Assembly (NCBI GenBank): GCA_023663945.1
Contig: JAMPGL010000011.1
Coordinates: 20,159-84,158, forward strand
From: Lachnospiraceae bacterium
GTDB lineage: Bacteria > Bacillota > Clostridia > Lachnospirales > Lachnospiraceae
DNA length: 64,000 nt
Direction of reading: 5' to 3'
Part shown: positions 8,498 to 17,913 of the stretch, in pieces
Numbering within the stretch: the stretch's first letter is position 1
Layout: the number at the start of each line of letters is the position of its first letter
The notes under the pieces: model-generated
What the model saw: the letters and a program-made list of their open reading frames with translations, nothing else
Database searches by the model: none
Told to the model about the DNA's origin: nothing
Position numbers and translations under genes: made by a program

Positions 8498-10138
8498 CTA
8501 AATATATTTTCCGTCTACCTCTATGTCCAATTCACGATAAGAGAAGTAATCAAAGTCTGCCGGAAGTCCTGTGCCCAATCCGTCTACGCTGAACATACCT
8601 GTAAATGCCCCGGTAAATGCAGCATCATAAACAGCTTTGATATATTCATCCGACAACTTTGCGGAATCAAACTGATGTGCCGTCTCCTTCCATATCTTTC
8701 CGTCAAAAGAATAAAAATACTGATAATATATACCTCTTACTTGGACTTTCAAGTAAATGTATTCTATGCTTTCCGGAATCAAAATTGGATTTTCTTGATA
8801 TAGGCTGAATGTATTTCCCAAATCTGTTGCAACTACATCAATTACTCTTCCATATTTTTCATTCCAAGTAACTTGAATACAAGACCAGTTTTTTGTATTA
8901 TAGTAACAGCTCAAGCCTGCAAACTGTTGAATGTTCCACGGTTGGTATGCCATTTTTGTTTCCGCGTCAAACGTAAAGCTCTGCCATCGTCTTGCAACAT
9001 GCGCCTGTGTGAAAGTAGATGCAAGAGACTGCCTTCCATAAAGTCTTAAATGTCCAGGCCGTTCCTTTAACGAAAGGGTTTCCTCTCCAAGCGGAATCCT
9101 AAGTGTTTGAAAATGAATGCTTAACTTTTCCTCATCAAAATCATCTTTTTCTATAAATTGCTCTTTTTCCGCCTCAGCCACATCCATTGGAGCCTCTACC
9201 TCAAGCATTCCCTGATGCCCACCTACAATGTGTGGCCAACCGTCTTCATCCCATATAACTTTTTGAATTCCGGTCTCCCTTCCAAGCGGACACCATCCTC
9301 TTACTTCTGCAACCGACTCTGTATGGTGATGCAGCGGTCTTCCCATCAAGTGTGTAAAATACCACTCTCCAGACTGGGTCTGCACCAACGAACCATGCCC
9401 TGCTTTTTGAATAGAATGAAACGGTGTGTCCAGCGTTGTCAGAAAAGGATCACCAGGCTGTGTTTCAAATTCATCCCAAAGAGTCTTTGCACGTGCAACC
9501 CTCTCTTGATGTGCATATACTGTTCCCCCTTGGGCTACAAAAAGATAATAGTATCCGTTAATTTTATACAAATGCGGGCCTTCCGTAAAACGGTCAATAG
9601 TTCCTTTATATATAACCCACGGTTTCCCGACTAATTTTTGTTCTCTTTCGGAATACTCTGTGCACATGATTCCATAAAATGGATGATGAAAACTTCTCGG
9701 ATCCCAATACTGGTTAACCAAATACTTCTTACCATTGTCGTCATGAAACAGAGATGCATCAAAGCCTGCCGTATTGAGCACAATAGGATCTGACCATGGT
9801 CCCATAATATCTGTAGCTGTAGTAAGATAATTGACACAATCTTTATAAGCACCATCTGTCACCTTTACATCTGTATACACCAGATAAAACTTCTCATCAT
9901 AGTAAGATAAATCTGGTGCCCAGATGCCTCCTGAATCAGGATTTCCCGCCATATCTAAAAGTCTCTTTTCATTAATCGGGCAAGTAATCAGTTTCCAATG
10001 TGCCAGATCCTTTGATACATGGATTCTAACCCCCGGCCACCACTCAAACGTTGATGACGCAATATAATATACGTCTCCTACCCGAACAATACTTGGATCC
10101 GGATGGAATCCTGTCAAAATTGGATTTTTTATTTTCAT
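8498..10138 (-). CDS. GH43 beta-xylosidase
   Basis: A 546-aa intracellular glycoside hydrolase of family 43, close in length to XynB-type beta-xylosidases. The N-terminal five-bladed propeller starts NPILTGFHPDPSIVRVGD, where the Asp in HPDPS is the usual general base; WAPDLSYYD and TEGPHLYK supply the pKa-modulator and acid regions. The C-terminal third (about residues 330-540) is the beta-sandwich domain of this subfamily. No signal peptide, so it would act on xylo-oligosaccharides (or arabinoxylo-oligosaccharides) already imported. It is the last gene of the ABC importer operon, 21 bp after the second permease. Confidence 0.9.
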   Translation of the reverse strand: MKIKNPILTGFHPDPSIVRVGDVYYIASSTFEWWPGVRIHVSKDLAHWKLITCPINEKRLLDMAGNPDSGGIWAPDLSYYDEKFYLVYTDVKVTDGAYKDCVNYLTTATDIMGPWSDPIVLNTAGFDASLFHDDNGKKYLVNQYWDPRSFHHPFYGIMCTEYSEREQKLVGKPWVIYKGTIDRFTEGPHLYKINGYYYLFVAQGGTVYAHQERVARAKTLWDEFETQPGDPFLTTLDTPFHSIQKAGHGSLVQTQSGEWYFTHLMGRPLHHHTESVAEVRGWCPLGRETGIQKVIWDEDGWPHIVGGHQGMLEVEAPMDVAEAEKEQFIEKDDFDEEKLSIHFQTLRIPLGEETLSLKERPGHLRLYGRQSLASTFTQAHVARRWQSFTFDAETKMAYQPWNIQQFAGLSCYYNTKNWSCIQVTWNEKYGRVIDVVATDLGNTFSLYQENPILIPESIEYIYLKVQVRGIYYQYFYSFDGKIWKETAHQFDSAKLSDEYIKAVYDAAFTGAFTGMFSVDGLGTGLPADFDYFSYRELDIEVDGKYI

Positions 10139-10159
10139 AGTTTTCTACCTTTCTTTTTG

Positions 10160-10990
10160 TCATCCTTTTACAGCACCTGCAACCATACCACTTTGTACCT
10201 GATTACTAAACAATAAATATATAATTACTGTGGGAAGAGTTGCTACTACAAGCCCTGCCCCCATTGTCCCCCAATCTGTCGTATACTGTCCCACCATCTG
10301 CATAATTCCTACCGTCAGTGTTCTATATTTTTCAGAATTGATAAATGTAATTGCAAACATCATTTCATTCCATGTGGATAGAAACGTAAAAATAGAAATT
10401 GTTGCTAAAGCAGGCTTTACAAGAGGGAGTATAATAGAGAAAAATGTCTTGAATATCCCACACCCGTCTAAAAATGCTGACTCTTCCAATTCAAGTGGCA
10501 GCACTTGAAAGAAACCTATCATAAAAAAGATTGCCATTGGAAGTGCAAATGCTATGTAAGGAACAATAATTGCCTGATAACTATCCAGCATTTTTAAATC
10601 TCGGAGCATAATAAACACAGGCAGAAGCACTGCATGAAGCGGAATCATCAGACCGATTGAAAAAAATGGTTTCACAAAACGATTCGCTGTTACCCTCATT
10701 CTGGCAATTGCATAAGATACCATGCAGGCAAGTATATCTGATACCACAATCACGATTGCTGTTACCAAAATACTATTCAGCAGGTAATGTCCAACATTTG
10801 CATTAAACAATGCATTCTGATAGTTTGACCAGTGAAACTCTTTAGGGAGACCCATTACATTTCCACTATAAATTTCATTATTATCCTTTAGTGAAAAAAA
10901 CGCGAGAAAGATTAACGGATAAATCTGCACCACCGCAAATGCAATTAATACTATATGGAGCAGAATCTTTGTAGGTTTTATCTTTTTCAT
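10160..10990 (-). CDS. Sugar ABC permease, MalG type
   Basis: A 276-aa inner membrane permease of the CUT1 carbohydrate family with six predicted helices and the ATPase-contacting EAA loop ELEESAFLDGCGIFKTFFSIILP (about residues 190-212). It pairs with the MalF-type permease just upstream. The ATG at 10990 follows TAGGAGG by 8 bases; an upstream in-frame GTG overlaps that site and is rejected. No ATPase gene is in the operon, so a shared MsmK-type ATPase elsewhere is likely. Confidence 0.92.
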   Translation of the reverse strand: MKKIKPTKILLHIVLIAFAVVQIYPLIFLAFFSLKDNNEIYSGNVMGLPKEFHWSNYQNALFNANVGHYLLNSILVTAIVIVVSDILACMVSYAIARMRVTANRFVKPFFSIGLMIPLHAVLLPVFIMLRDLKMLDSYQAIIVPYIAFALPMAIFFMIGFFQVLPLELEESAFLDGCGIFKTFFSIILPLVKPALATISIFTFLSTWNEMMFAITFINSEKYRTLTVGIMQMVGQYTTDWGTMGAGLVVATLPTVIIYLLFSNQVQSGMVAGAVKG

Positions 10991-11002
10991 TCTTCCCACC
11001 TC

Positions 11003-11878
11003 CTAATAAGTCATGTTTTCTACTTTAAAAAATTTTTCAATAAGGAAATAAAACAGCAAACACTCAAGTACAATAAAAATTGCCATTGCACTTCCCATTC
11101 CATATTCCATCCTAGTAAAAATAGATGTATACATTAAAGTACTTGGTACTTCACTTGCATGCAGCGGTCCTCCCTTTGTCAAAACCCATATCAAATCAAA
11201 AAGTTTTAATGAACCAATGACTGCAAATGTCAAACTCACTTTCATTGTATTTTTAATTAATGGAATGGTCACATGAAATGCCATCTGCCTTTCGTTTGCT
11301 CCATCAATCTGTGCTGCCTCATAGATATCCGCAGGCACACTTTTAATTCCCGTATAAAGAATCAACATATGGTATCCTATATACTGCCATACAATTGGAA
11401 AAAAAGAAGCTGCAAGTACAAAACGTTTATCCCCCAGCCAATCAACTCCTTCTAAACCAAAGCTCTTTAAAATTGCATTCAACGCTCCATAATCAGGATT
11501 ATATATTTTCAAAAATAACTGTCCGATAACCACTGTTGAAAGCAGTACCGGAATGAAGTAAATCGTTCGGTAAGCTTTTTCTCCTTTTATGCTTCTTGCA
11601 AGAACAAGTGCAAAAAACAGTGCCGGTATTAGCTGACCAACAATAGATGCCACTGCCAAAATCAGTGAATTTCTAGCCGAAATAAGAAAAGCTTCATTCT
11701 TCATCAATGCCAGATAATTATCAATACCGATAAAAACTTTAGCTCCAATCCCATCCCATTGTGTGGTGCTATAATAGCCAGACATAGCAATCGGCACAAA
11801 TGCCATTATCAGATATATAGCCAATGCCGGAATCACAAAGACAAGGTATGCTTTTTTATTCCCCAACATCTTCTGCAT
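11003..11878 (-). CDS. Sugar ABC permease, MalF/UgpA type
   Basis: A 291-aa inner membrane permease of the CUT1 family with six predicted helices and the EAA loop YEAAQIDGANERQMAFHVTIP (about 197-217). It partners the MalG-type permease, whose gene follows after 12 bp, and the lipoprotein upstream. AAAGGAG precedes the ATG. A strong hairpin lies between it and the binding-protein gene, which usually lowers permease expression relative to the binding protein. Confidence 0.92.
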   Translation of the reverse strand: MQKMLGNKKAYLVFVIPALAIYLIMAFVPIAMSGYYSTTQWDGIGAKVFIGIDNYLALMKNEAFLISARNSLILAVASIVGQLIPALFFALVLARSIKGEKAYRTIYFIPVLLSTVVIGQLFLKIYNPDYGALNAILKSFGLEGVDWLGDKRFVLAASFFPIVWQYIGYHMLILYTGIKSVPADIYEAAQIDGANERQMAFHVTIPLIKNTMKVSLTFAVIGSLKLFDLIWVLTKGGPLHASEVPSTLMYTSIFTRMEYGMGSAMAIFIVLECLLFYFLIEKFFKVENMTY

Positions 11879-11910
11879 AGCGTTTCTCCTTTCAAAAAAT
11901 ATGACTTTAA

Positions 11911-11951
11911 AAGCATGAGAGAATCCGGAAAGTCTTCCGGATTCTCTGCTT
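11911..11951 (-). terminator. Intercistronic hairpin after the binding-protein gene
   Basis: AGAGAATCCGGAA (11918-11930) and TTCCGGATTCTCT (11935-11947) form a perfect 13-bp stem with a 4-base loop, extended by AAGC/GCTT past a bulge. There is no long U-run, so it fits an mRNA-stabilising or partially terminating element rather than a full terminator. Confidence 0.7.
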
Positions 11952-11955
11952 CTAA

Positions 11956-13323
11956 CTACTGATTTAATGCCTGAAGGTTTGCACAGAAATCTTCCGGTGT
12001 TACAGAACCGTCAATCAGCTTCGCAATCTCATTCATGATAGTGTCTGCCTTTGATCCTCCGGTCAGAGAATCTAACCAATATACATATCCAGTTGCATCT
12101 GCCGTCAATGTCGCAATTTCCTGTGATAACCGATTTAAATTATCAGTATTACCCATATCAGCCTCCCATGCCGGCATACCTGAACCAGCAAGATACTGAT
12201 CTTTGGACATCTTCTCACAAATATACTGTGCAACTGCTGCTGCCTCCGCAGGATATTCCGTACTGCTGCTTACCAAGAAAGTTTCCCCTGATCCACCGTG
12301 GAATTCATCAATTGTTCCCTTTCCGCCTTCAACAACCGGAAACTTAATAACAGATATTTTCCCTTTTACTGCCGCATCATCTGCTTCGCAGTCACCATTC
12401 AGCCAACTTCCCATAAACATCATTGCTGCTCTTCCCTGCTTGAATGCAGCCACAGCATCATCTTCTGACGTCCCCATGGCGCTACTTCCAAAGCCATTTC
12501 TTGCCGCAAGCTCCTGTACCAGTTTTGCTGCCTCTTTCAATTCAGGTGTATCAAAAGAACCTGTTCCGTTTAATGCTGCATTAAAGTCTTCTGCCCCTGC
12601 CATCCGGATTGCATGAATTCCAAAAATCATCAGACCCGGCCACAAATCTTTTTCTCCAAGTGAAATCGGTGTAATTCCCACAGCATTAAAAGCATCTACT
12701 GCTTCAAGAAGTTCATCATAGGTTTCCGGAACTTTTACATTATTCTGCTCAAATAATTCTGTATTTACATACAGTGATGCAACAGCAACACTATATGGGT
12801 ATCCATATGTCTTTCCGTCAAAAATGAAATTATCCAGTGTTCCGCCCAAGATTCTGCTCTTTACCTCATCTGTCATATACTCATCCAACGGCAATACCAG
12901 CCCTGCATCCACATAGGGTTTCATGGTTCCTGCTCCCCAGTTAAAAAACACATCCGGTAATTCATTACCTGCCATTGCTGTCTTTAATTTAACCTTATAA
13001 GATTCTGACTCTGTTCCTTCATGCACAACTTCTACATTAGGCATATCTGTTTTAATAGATTCGAGCGCATTATAAAACGCTACATAATTTCCATCTGTGG
13101 AATTGGGGTCTGAAAACTGCGACCACAAGGTAATCGTAACCTTCTCACCTTCATCTGCCGAATCCACTTGCGATTCCTGCGCATCCGATGAATCACTTTG
13201 CGATTCCTGTACACTGCTTTCTGTCACTTCCGGACTTTTACTTGAATTTCCACAAGCCGTGCATCCCAACACCAAAACTGCTGACATCATTAAACCAATT
13301 GTTCTTAATAACCTTTTTTTCAT
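11956..13323 (-). CDS. Sugar ABC transporter solute-binding lipoprotein
   Basis: A 455-aa extracellular solute-binding protein of family 1. It has a lipoprotein signal: positive MKKRLLRT, a hydrophobic stretch, then LVLGCTAC with the lipobox Cys near residue 21. A Ser/Glu-rich linker follows, and the mature protein begins its fold at KVTITLWSQFSD. It is first in the operon before two permeases and the GH43 enzyme, so the ligand is probably a xylo- or arabino-oligosaccharide (inference). GAAAGGAG lies 6 bases before the ATG. A TATAAT-like box without a clear -35 upstream agrees with activation by the YesN-type regulator. Confidence 0.92.
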   Translation of the reverse strand: MKKRLLRTIGLMMSAVLVLGCTACGNSSKSPEVTESSVQESQSDSSDAQESQVDSADEGEKVTITLWSQFSDPNSTDGNYVAFYNALESIKTDMPNVEVVHEGTESESYKVKLKTAMAGNELPDVFFNWGAGTMKPYVDAGLVLPLDEYMTDEVKSRILGGTLDNFIFDGKTYGYPYSVAVASLYVNTELFEQNNVKVPETYDELLEAVDAFNAVGITPISLGEKDLWPGLMIFGIHAIRMAGAEDFNAALNGTGSFDTPELKEAAKLVQELAARNGFGSSAMGTSEDDAVAAFKQGRAAMMFMGSWLNGDCEADDAAVKGKISVIKFPVVEGGKGTIDEFHGGSGETFLVSSSTEYPAEAAAVAQYICEKMSKDQYLAGSGMPAWEADMGNTDNLNRLSQEIATLTADATGYVYWLDSLTGGSKADTIMNEIAKLIDGSVTPEDFCANLQALNQ

Positions 13324-13493
13324 GAGCCTCTCCTTTCAAAATTAACTTTCATTGATAGATTTATTTTATCTTTTCCAAATCTTCATTTGAATAGAATTGC
13401 TTTACTACTTTTTAGATTTTTTTGACTCGATTATTATAAAGTTGTAATTTTTTTATTTTTGATGGAATTATTTTTCTTACGTGATACAATAAA

Positions 13494-13541
13494 AAAACAG
13501 CATAGAACAAGTTCTTTCATTAGCCTTGTCTACGCTGTTTT
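13494..13541. other. Hairpin in 13324-13797 intergenic region
   Basis: AAAACAGC (13494) and GCTGTTTT (13534) with flanking TAGAACAAG/CTTGTCTA form a roughly 17-bp imperfect stem. On the minus strand it runs into seven T. The 474-bp gap also holds the AT-rich upstream region of the binding-protein gene and dispersed repeat copy B. No gene was found on the strand it would terminate, so its role is unclear. Confidence 0.45.
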
Positions 13542-13580
13542 CCACACCCTGCCTGCTTCTCCTTCTCCACAAGAGAGCAC

Positions 13581-13637
13581 ATGTCTTCATTATTTATTCG
13601 CTATTGGATTTTAGTACATGATAAAGTCAAATATTCC
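13581..13637. repeat. Dispersed repeat copy B
   Basis: Near-copy of 4955-5024: ATGTCTTCATTATTTATTCG, then TTGGATTTTAGTACATG and AAAGTCAAATATTCC. Like copy A it follows an inverted repeat. Confidence 0.6.
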
Positions 13638-13797
13638 CTCTCCTATATATATTATGAAATAATTGTTTAAACTATTCTTTTAGTCTATAATGAAGTATAT
13701 AAAGGGTGGTGCGAAAATTTTTAAACCAATGCCGTCAAATCAAAACCTATACTAAAGTCACAGAACCTAACCAATGGTTATCGGAGGTATTATATTT

Positions 13798-14007
13798 ATG
13801 ATCACAGCAAAATTAAATGTAATAAACAATATCGAGCTCCAAAAGAACGGTTTAAATGCCTTAAAAGAATCCTTGGGCATCACTGGAACAATGCGCTTCT
13901 TGGAACAATTTGATAACGGCGGTTCCGGAGATTATACAAAAGAAAAATATGAAAACGATGATGCCGAACCTACAGACTCCGAAATCCGTCAAATGTTTGG
14001 GAAATAA
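13798..14007 (+). CDS. Small conserved protein, function unknown
   Basis: A 69-aa acidic protein. The N-terminal half looks like a short helical unit (LQKNGLNALKESLG), followed by GTMRFLEQFDNGGSGDYTKEKY and an acidic tail. I have the impression that small clostridial proteins with a similar RFLxQFxxGxGDYTKE core exist and have been suggested as antitoxin-like, but I cannot name the family. The ATG at 13798 follows GGAGGT by 9 bases; an upstream in-frame ATG at 13774 precedes that site. It stands alone: no toxin-like gene follows. Confidence 0.65.
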   Translation: MITAKLNVINNIELQKNGLNALKESLGITGTMRFLEQFDNGGSGDYTKEKYENDDAEPTDSEIRQMFGK

Positions 14008-14036
14008 GCAATACTTATTTTAAGTATGCTTATTTC
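14001..14036. terminator. Hairpin overlapping the stop of the 69-aa gene
   Basis: GAAATAAGC and GCTTATTTC with inner ATACTTA/TAAGTAT give a 16-bp stem with one bulge. The stop codon lies in the left arm. The U-tract is poor, so termination is probable rather than certain. Confidence 0.55.
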
Positions 14037-14069
14037 TCCTATAGCCTCCACTCACAGCCGCCCCACTTG

Positions 14070-16682
14070 TTACTCCGCTGTCACAAGGGACTCCGCCAGC
14101 TCATATTCCACTGCGTAATCGCCCGGCTGTAAACAGCATAACCCTTCCCTCACATCGGCAAACATAACATTTTCCGATTCAAAGGTTTCCTGTTTTGCCA
14201 TAGGCAGACGCAGGACTGCGCTGCATCCAAAGGGCACGCTGACAGACAATCTCACATGAGAAGGATCCGTCATTTCCCACGCGCACCGCCATAAGCCTGC
14301 GGGAGAATCATACCGCCCATCCATGCTTCTAAGCTCCCAGCTCAAAGTAGGAATAAACTCTACTTTTGTAAAGCCCGGCGCATCCTCACAGGGCTGAATA
14401 CCGGCGCTGTGGCGGAATATCCATTCTTCCACGGAACCATAAGCATAATGATTCATGCTGTTCATGCCGATTCCGGATATTGTACCATCGGAAAGCAGGC
14501 TGTTCCAACGCTCCCAAACTGTAGTTGCTCCCAGCTTTACCTCATTCAGCCATCCCGGATATTCCTCATTCAGAAGAAGCCCATAGGCAAGCCGGTCATA
14601 ACCATTGTCAGAGAGCACGTTGCATAAAAGCGGTGTTCCCACAAAACCAGTCCTCAGCTTATTTCCACTGTCCTCAAATAGCTTTTCCAGCTGTTTCTTT
14701 GTCAGGTCAATATTATCCGATAAGTGATATTTTAAGGTTAAGATTAACGCCGTCTGCGTTTTGATGCAGCACCTTCCGGTAACGCTGTAATACTCATTCT
14801 TCACCACCGAAAACTGCTCATTCGAAAGCTTTTGGTAAGCCTCCTCTTCCTCCTTTTTGCCAAGAACCCTTGCCGCCTTTGCCACCAATCCGGCGCTCAC
14901 CGCATAATAAAGATTGGCAATAAACTCTTCATCCGTTGCTCCTCTGACCTCTTCTGAGTTACCATTTAAGTTATCCAGGGCAAGCCAGTCCCCATAATGA
15001 AATACGTAACGCCAGCCGTGGTCATCACCGTCCACCCTGCGCACATAATCCACCCAAGACTTCATACTGGCAAACTGGTCTTCCAAAATACTTTTATCCC
15101 CATAAAATAAGTACAAATTCCAAGGGATGATACACGCCGCATCTCCCCACACGCAGGCAGTGGTCTCCTTCCCGAAAGAAGGAATCGTATCCGGCACTTT
15201 CCCGTCTAATCCTCTTTGTTCGCTTGCCATATCATAAAGATACTTCGCATAAAAAGCATAAGTATCCTTTAAATAAGTTGCCGCAGCGGAAAACACCTGA
15301 GCATCTCCGGTCCAGCCCATGCGCTCATCCCTCTGAGGGCAGTCCGTGGGCACATCCACAAAATTACTTTGAAGTCCCCACCGCACATTGCTGATCAGCC
15401 GGTTCACCAGCTCATGTCCGGTCTTCAGGCTTCCCTTTTCTTCAATATCGCTGTACAACGCTAATCCCTTCAGGTCTTCTTTCCTTAAATTCGCCGCCCC
15501 GTCAACCTTTACATAACGGTATCCGTAAAAAGTAAAATGAGGAACAATCTCCGTCTCTTTACCATCCGATACATACCAGTATTCCGATTTCGCCGAACGC
15601 AGATTTTCATTATAAAAATTGCCGTTCTGCAAAATTTCTCCTGTCTGGATATGTATTTTTGTTCCTGCCGGTTCCTTTACCTTTAAAGAAAAGAGTCCCG
15701 TAAATTCCTGCCCCAAATCAAAAACCTGCTCCCCTGCCGGCGTGGCAAGAAGCTCCACCGGTTCAAAAATTTGTTGAATCACAACAGGAAGGCTCATTCT
15801 CTCTGTCAGCTTCCCTTGCGGCGGTTCACAACAGACGGCAGGCTCCGTCGGCAGTTCCTTTAAAGTATCATCACGACACTCCCCGTCATAAATATTAGAA
15901 AAGGTAATGTTACTGCGCCGTACCGTCCAGCTCTCATCCGTTCCGATAACGTCCTCCGTCCCATCTGAATAGGTAATCCGGACTTCCGCAATCAGTTTCC
16001 ACTCATTTCCATATATTCCCGACCCGTCATTTTCCCAAAAGCCGAATTTTCCCTTATACCATCCATTCCCCAAAAGCACAGACAGCTTCCCGTCTCTCCG
16101 TATCAGCTCCGTCACATCGTAAGTCTGATACTGTATCCACTCCTTGTAATTGTTACAGTACGGAGTCAAATATTCCTGTCCAATCCTCACCGGATTTCCT
16201 GCTGCTCCTTTTTCAGAAGGAAAATAGTATGCTTCGTACAATCCAAGACCGCTGATATATAATCTGGCACAGGCTACATCCTTTTGAGGAATTATCTCTT
16301 TTTCAAAATAAGGATGACGGCTCTCCTCGTTATTACAGGTAATCCACTCTGCCTGCCAAGGTTCCTGCCTTTTCCCCGTCTCAAACCACTGCACCTCTCC
16401 CGATGCTTCCTCGTCTGCATCACTCCGCACCGTCACCGTCCAATAATAACGGGTATAAGGCATTAAATCCATCTTAACGCCAAACCCCAGAGGATCCGCT
16501 TTCGCGTCAAACCCTGAGTCAAACAAAATCTCCTCCATCTGTGCATCCGCTGCCACCTGTATTCTGGCTTCCTTTTGCCTCCTGCCAACCGCTCCGGACA
16601 CCTTCCAAGTAAATACAGTGCGCTCCATACGGAATCCAAGGGGATTTTTCAAGTGATTGACCTTCATGTCATAGATTTTCAT
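14070..16682 (-). CDS. GH78 alpha-L-rhamnosidase
   Basis: An 870-aa enzyme of glycoside hydrolase family 78, which removes terminal alpha-L-rhamnose from plant glycosides and pectin fragments. An N-terminal beta-sandwich region precedes the (alpha/alpha)6 barrel, where VPTDCPQRDERMGWTGDAQ (about residues 465-483) is the hallmark block with catalytic acid candidates, and a C-terminal beta-sandwich follows. No signal peptide, so it is probably cytoplasmic. The ATG at 16682 is chosen for AGAGGA upstream; the longer ORF start has no such support. The HAD phosphatase gene lies 32 bp upstream on the same strand. Confidence 0.9.
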   Translation of the reverse strand: MKIYDMKVNHLKNPLGFRMERTVFTWKVSGAVGRRQKEARIQVAADAQMEEILFDSGFDAKADPLGFGVKMDLMPYTRYYWTVTVRSDADEEASGEVQWFETGKRQEPWQAEWITCNNEESRHPYFEKEIIPQKDVACARLYISGLGLYEAYYFPSEKGAAGNPVRIGQEYLTPYCNNYKEWIQYQTYDVTELIRRDGKLSVLLGNGWYKGKFGFWENDGSGIYGNEWKLIAEVRITYSDGTEDVIGTDESWTVRRSNITFSNIYDGECRDDTLKELPTEPAVCCEPPQGKLTERMSLPVVIQQIFEPVELLATPAGEQVFDLGQEFTGLFSLKVKEPAGTKIHIQTGEILQNGNFYNENLRSAKSEYWYVSDGKETEIVPHFTFYGYRYVKVDGAANLRKEDLKGLALYSDIEEKGSLKTGHELVNRLISNVRWGLQSNFVDVPTDCPQRDERMGWTGDAQVFSAAATYLKDTYAFYAKYLYDMASEQRGLDGKVPDTIPSFGKETTACVWGDAACIIPWNLYLFYGDKSILEDQFASMKSWVDYVRRVDGDDHGWRYVFHYGDWLALDNLNGNSEEVRGATDEEFIANLYYAVSAGLVAKAARVLGKKEEEEAYQKLSNEQFSVVKNEYYSVTGRCCIKTQTALILTLKYHLSDNIDLTKKQLEKLFEDSGNKLRTGFVGTPLLCNVLSDNGYDRLAYGLLLNEEYPGWLNEVKLGATTVWERWNSLLSDGTISGIGMNSMNHYAYGSVEEWIFRHSAGIQPCEDAPGFTKVEFIPTLSWELRSMDGRYDSPAGLWRCAWEMTDPSHVRLSVSVPFGCSAVLRLPMAKQETFESENVMFADVREGLCCLQPGDYAVEYELAESLVTAE

Positions 16683-16714
16683 GATGCATTTCCTCTTTCT
16701 TATTAATTTCAAAT

Positions 16715-17362
16715 TTAATATATTTTTTGAATTTGTTTGTCTTCGTTCAGAATTGGGAGCAAATCCGATGGTGCCCGCAAATAATATACTGCCGGTGTCT
16801 CCTCCGTATGGCTTCCCCATACCGCCAGAGCAAAATCTACCCCGGCGTTCTCAGCGCACTGACTATCGTGAACACTGTCACCCACATATAAAACTTCTTT
16901 CTTCCCCAGTCCGGAAAGCTCCATATATTTCAAGAGCGGTCCCGCCGTCGGCTTATGTTCCGCGGTGTCATCTGCACAGACTTTTATTTCAAAATATTTA
17001 CTGATTTTGAGTTTATCAAAGTCTTTTTCTAATAATTCCCTTGACCTCGATGAGGCAAGTCCCAGCTTATATCCCCTATGTGTCAATTCCTGCAAGAGTT
17101 CTTCTATCCCCTTGTGAATTGATGTCATATTTTCATACCGGCGCAGCATCTCAATCCAAAGCTCCATCCCTGCCGGTATGTCTTCCACATTCAGCCTTTC
17201 CAAGGTATCCTCACCCAGTATCCCCAAGCAGAATGCCAGCTCCTCAAATGGGTATTCCTTTCCCTTTATCTGACGCATCACATCCTGAAGCGAATACAAA
17301 ATAGCCTTTTCGTTGTCCACTAATGTTCCGTCAATATCAAAAACAATATGCTTGTACATCAT
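16715..17362 (-). CDS. HAD-superfamily phosphatase (class IA)
   Basis: A 215-aa haloacid dehalogenase-like hydrolase. Motif I is FDIDGTLVD (nucleophile and acid Asp near residues 9 and 11), motif II is GLASSRS, motif III has the Lys in AEHKP and motif IV is YVGDSVHDSQCAENAGV. A helical cap lies between motifs I and II, as in phosphoglycolate phosphatase and beta-phosphoglucomutase relatives. Substrate unknown; placement before the rhamnosidase suggests sugar phosphate dephosphorylation. Two adjacent ATG codons follow AGGTGA; the second (17359) may be the true start. Confidence 0.85.
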   Translation of the reverse strand: MMYKHIVFDIDGTLVDNEKAILYSLQDVMRQIKGKEYPFEELAFCLGILGEDTLERLNVEDIPAGMELWIEMLRRYENMTSIHKGIEELLQELTHRGYKLGLASSRSRELLEKDFDKLKISKYFEIKVCADDTAEHKPTAGPLLKYMELSGLGKKEVLYVGDSVHDSQCAENAGVDFALAVWGSHTEETPAVYYLRAPSDLLPILNEDKQIQKIY

Positions 17363-17574
17363 TTCACCTGCCTGTTCTTTTATGCTAAATTCGTATTGAC
17401 TGTTTTACGCGGAGGATTCACTCTCTTGAATCGTAACGCCATGACTATACCTTACCATAGACTACTTTCATTATCAAGCAGGCTTCTTAACAGAAAAAGA
17501 TTTGATGTTCCTGTAAACTCATCAAATCTATGCAACATTGTCAAGTGATGAATTTAATTTTGTTCAAAAAAATC

Positions 17575-17603
17575 TTGATATTATGTATTCTGCTGCATAT
17601 AAT
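17575..17603 (+). promoter_or_regulatory. Promoter of the AbrB-PIN TA module
   Basis: TTGATA and TATAAT with a 17-bp spacer, about 50 bp upstream of the antitoxin start. Confidence 0.7.
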
Positions 17604-17653
17604 AGAGGTAAAGAAAGTAAAGAAAACCAAGCAACAATGAAAGGATGATGAAT

Positions 17654-17911
17654 ATGGAAGTTGCAAAAATTTCCAGTAAAGGGCAGATTACCATTCCTAT
17701 ATCTGTGAGAAATAAGCTGAAGCTGAAAGCGGGAGATAAGATTGTTATTTTAGAAGAAAACGGACGGTTTTATTTTGATAATTCAGCGGTACTGGCATTT
17801 AAGAGGGTAGAAGATGCTTTTGCCGGGGAAGCAGAGAACGCAGGCTTTTCTACCGAAGAAGAAATGCAGGACTATATGAAAGAAATCCGAAAAGAAGTCA
17901 GGGGGTATTAG
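17654..17911 (+). CDS. AbrB/MazE-type antitoxin (VapB-like)
   Basis: An 85-aa protein with an N-terminal SpoVT/AbrB swapped-hairpin DNA-binding domain: AKISSKGQITIPISVRNKLK followed by AGDKIVILEENGRFYFDN. The C-terminal half is acidic and would wrap the toxin. It directly precedes a PIN-domain gene (2-bp gap), a standard antitoxin-toxin order, and should autoregulate the promoter at 17575. ATGs at 17645, 17648 and 17654 are all possible; 17654 has the best spacing from AAAGGA. Confidence 0.88.
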   Translation: MEVAKISSKGQITIPISVRNKLKLKAGDKIVILEENGRFYFDNSAVLAFKRVEDAFAGEAENAGFSTEEEMQDYMKEIRKEVRGY

Positions 17912-17913
17912 TT

